A stretch of DNA of 14,676 nt. It comes from Rhodospirillaceae bacterium UBA4479 (GTDB lineage Bacteria; Pseudomonadota; Alphaproteobacteria; Rhodospirillales; Casp-alpha2). Under the pieces are notes generated by a model, which worked only from the letters and a program-made list of their open reading frames with translations, made no database searches and was not told the origin of the DNA. Shown here piece after piece: positions 13,103-14,676 of the stretch. A program made the position numbers and the translations under genes. The stretch is from positions 1 to 14,676 of the forward strand of contig DGNZ01000066.1 of NCBI GenBank assembly GCA_002389175.1, given 5' to 3'. Position 1 is the stretch's first letter, and every line of letters begins with the position of its first letter.

Positions 13103-14676
13103 TTAAGCGCCTGTCGGCTCTTCGGCCCCATCGCGATAAAGCTTATAGACCAACGAGTCGCGAAGCGCGTTATAAGATGCATCGATGATGTTTGGCGACA
13201 CCCCGACCGTAGACCAGCGATGCCCAGACCCATCGGCGCTTTCGATCATCACGCGGGTGATGGCGCGTGTGCCGTCGCCCGGCGTCAGGATACGGACTTT
13301 ATAATCAACCAGTCGCAAGCTTGAGAGCGATGGATACATATCCACCAGGACTTTGCGTATCGCTGCATCCAGGGCATTCACCGGGCCGTTGCCTTCGGCC
13401 ACCGTCATGTATTCGGTGCCGCCGACGCGGAGCTTCACAGTGGCTTCTGACAACGTGAGAAGGTCATTTTTCGCGTCCCAACGGCGTTCATCGATGACCC
13501 GGAAATTCGTGCACTGGAAATATTCCGGCACGGTGCCGAGTGCGCGTCGCGCCAACAGCTCAAAACTGGCTTCGGCGCCGTCATAGGCGTAGCCATTGAA
13601 TTCGTTTTCTTTGACGATTTCGACCAACCGCCCGATCTGTTTGTCCTTGGGATCAATATCGATCCCGACTTCGCGGAATCGGGCCAAGATATTGGATCGC
13701 CCGGACTGGTCCGACACAACGATGTGACGGCGATTGCCGACCAAGGCAGGGTCAATATGCTCGTACGTCTTTGGGTCTTTTTCGACCGCCGATACATGCA
13801 GACCGCCCTTGTGGGCAAAGGCCGCTTCGCCGACGTATGCGGCACCACGTCGCGGTGCCTGGTTCAGGCGCTCGTCGAGCATGCGCGAAATGTGTGTCAG
13901 CTTTTGCATGTCTTCGGGTGCGACATTCGTCGTGTAGCCCATCTTTAACATCAGCGATGGAATGATCGCGATCAGGTTGGCATTGCCGCAACGCTCACCC
14001 AATCCATTCAGGGTTCCCTGGACCTGACGTACACCCGCACGGACCGCGGCCAGTGAATTGGCGATGGCATTCCCGGTATCATCATGGGCATGGATGCCTA
14101 ATTTCTCGCCGGGGATATGTTCGATGACGTCGCCAACGATCTGTTCGATTTCGTGGGGCAGGGTGCCACCGTTTGTATCGCACAGCACGATCCAGCGCGC
14201 CCCGTTATCAAGCGCTGCCTTCAGGCATGATAAAGCAAATTCTGGGTTTGATTTATAACCATCAAAGAAATGTTCGGCGTCGAACATGACTTCTTCTTTG
14301 CGCGTACAGGCATGGGCCACACTGTCGGAAATCATGCGGACGTTTTCTTCGTGCTCAATTTCCAGTGCCACGTCGACGTGGAAATCCCAGGTCTTGCCGA
14401 CCATGCACACGCCGGGAATGTCGGGGGCCAGAATACCCGTCAGGCCGGGGTCGTTTTCGGGACTGCGGCCGGGCCGTCGGGTCATACCAAACGCGACCAT
14501 CTTGGCGCGCGTTAGCTTGGGCGGGTTGGCGAAAAAGCTATCGTCCGTGGGGTTCGCGCCAGGCCAACCGCCTTCGACGTAATCGATGCCAATGGCGTCC
14601 AATTCATACGCAATGGCTTCTTTGTCCGCAGGATTGAAGTCGACGCCCTGTGTCTGGGCACCGTCGCGCAGTGTTG
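13103..14676 (-). CDS. cimA: (R)-citramalate synthase (5' end outside window)
   Basis: Condenses pyruvate and acetyl-CoA to (R)-citramalate, the first step of the threonine-independent isoleucine route. The visible 523 residues begin at TLRDGAQTQGVDF, the N-terminal substrate/metal motif, so probably only 10-20 residues are missing; a TTG at 14602 is not the start. The TIM-barrel metal ligands are seen in IHAHDDTGN, followed by GLGERCGNANL. The C-terminal regulatory (LeuA dimer) domain runs from about LRVGGTEYMTVAEGNG to STVGVSPNIIDASYNAL, a signature that separates CimA from isopropylmalate synthase and homocitrate synthase. Feedback by isoleucine is usual in the family and is inferred here. 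It is followed by trmJ after 5 nt. Confidence 0.95.
   Translation of the reverse strand, partial: TLRDGAQTQGVDFNPADKEAIAYELDAIGIDYVEGGWPGANPTDDSFFANPPKLTRAKMVAFGMTRRPGRSPENDPGLTGILAPDIPGVCMVGKTWDFHVDVALEIEHEENVRMISDSVAHACTRKEEVMFDAEHFFDGYKSNPEFALSCLKAALDNGARWIVLCDTNGGTLPHEIEQIVGDVIEHIPGEKLGIHAHDDTGNAIANSLAAVRAGVRQVQGTLNGLGERCGNANLIAIIPSLMLKMGYTTNVAPEDMQKLTHISRMLDERLNQAPRRGAAYVGEAAFAHKGGLHVSAVEKDPKTYEHIDPALVGNRRHIVVSDQSGRSNILARFREVGIDIDPKDKQIGRLVEIVKENEFNGYAYDGAEASFELLARRALGTVPEYFQCTNFRVIDERRWDAKNDLLTLSEATVKLRVGGTEYMTVAEGNGPVNALDAAIRKVLVDMYPSLSSLRLVDYKVRILTPGDGTRAITRVMIESADGSGHRWSTVGVSPNIIDASYNALRDSLVYKLYRDGAEEPTGA

Noticed and set aside
14600..14602. TTG as the start of cimA
   Set aside because: The frame stays open upstream and encodes TLRDGAQTQGVDF, the conserved CimA N-terminal motif, so the start is beyond the window.

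Overview
The window looks like a chromosomal segment of an alphaproteobacterium, probably a Rhodospirillales-type organism. This rests on gene content (a DbpA-tailed DEAD-box helicase, a TrmJ/CimA pair, a DsbB/Coq7 pair) and on the moderate GC with many alphaproteobacterial-style intergenic palindromes. It is inference; no 16S or phylogenetic marker was compared. No phage, transposase, integrase, plasmid or CRISPR feature was found.

Layout. 1-876 (-): 5' part of an aldehyde dehydrogenase running off the left edge. 952-1028 (-): tRNA-Arg(CCT). 1089-3134 (-): DEAD-box RNA helicase, divergent from 3375-4175 (+), a TauE/SafE permease. 4236-5240 (-): peptidase M19-family protein with altered metal ligands. 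5388-5879 (+): three-helix membrane protein of unknown function. 5974-6372 (+): single-domain CheY-like regulator, which overlaps by 4 nt the convergent small gene 6369-6686 (-). 6772-8740 (-): an ABC-2-type ATPase overlapping a lipoprotein lysophospholipase-like hydrolase. 8921-9946 (-): a TlpA-like thioredoxin lipoprotein followed 3 nt later by a secreted four-cysteine protein resembling the alpha domain of DsbD. Copies of one palindromic repeat family lie on both sides of this pair. 10271-10355 (-): tRNA-Leu(CAA) with a clear promoter. 10502-12193 (+): DedA/YqaA-like protein, dsbB and coq7. 12354-14676 (-): cimA (5' end cut) followed by trmJ.

How the genes fit together. Two cell-envelope thiol systems lie about 1.2 kb apart: a reductive or isomerising type (TlpA plus DsbD-alpha-like) and the oxidising DsbB. 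dsbB shares an ATGA start/stop with coq7, whose product helps make ubiquinone, the electron acceptor of DsbB. The rest is housekeeping: isoleucine precursor synthesis (CimA), tRNA modification (TrmJ), RNA remodelling and lipid or envelope upkeep.

The least conventional parts are the DsbD-alpha-like/TlpA pair between related repeats, the M19 protein lacking three of its expected zinc ligands, and the unassigned three-helix membrane protein next to a stand-alone receiver.
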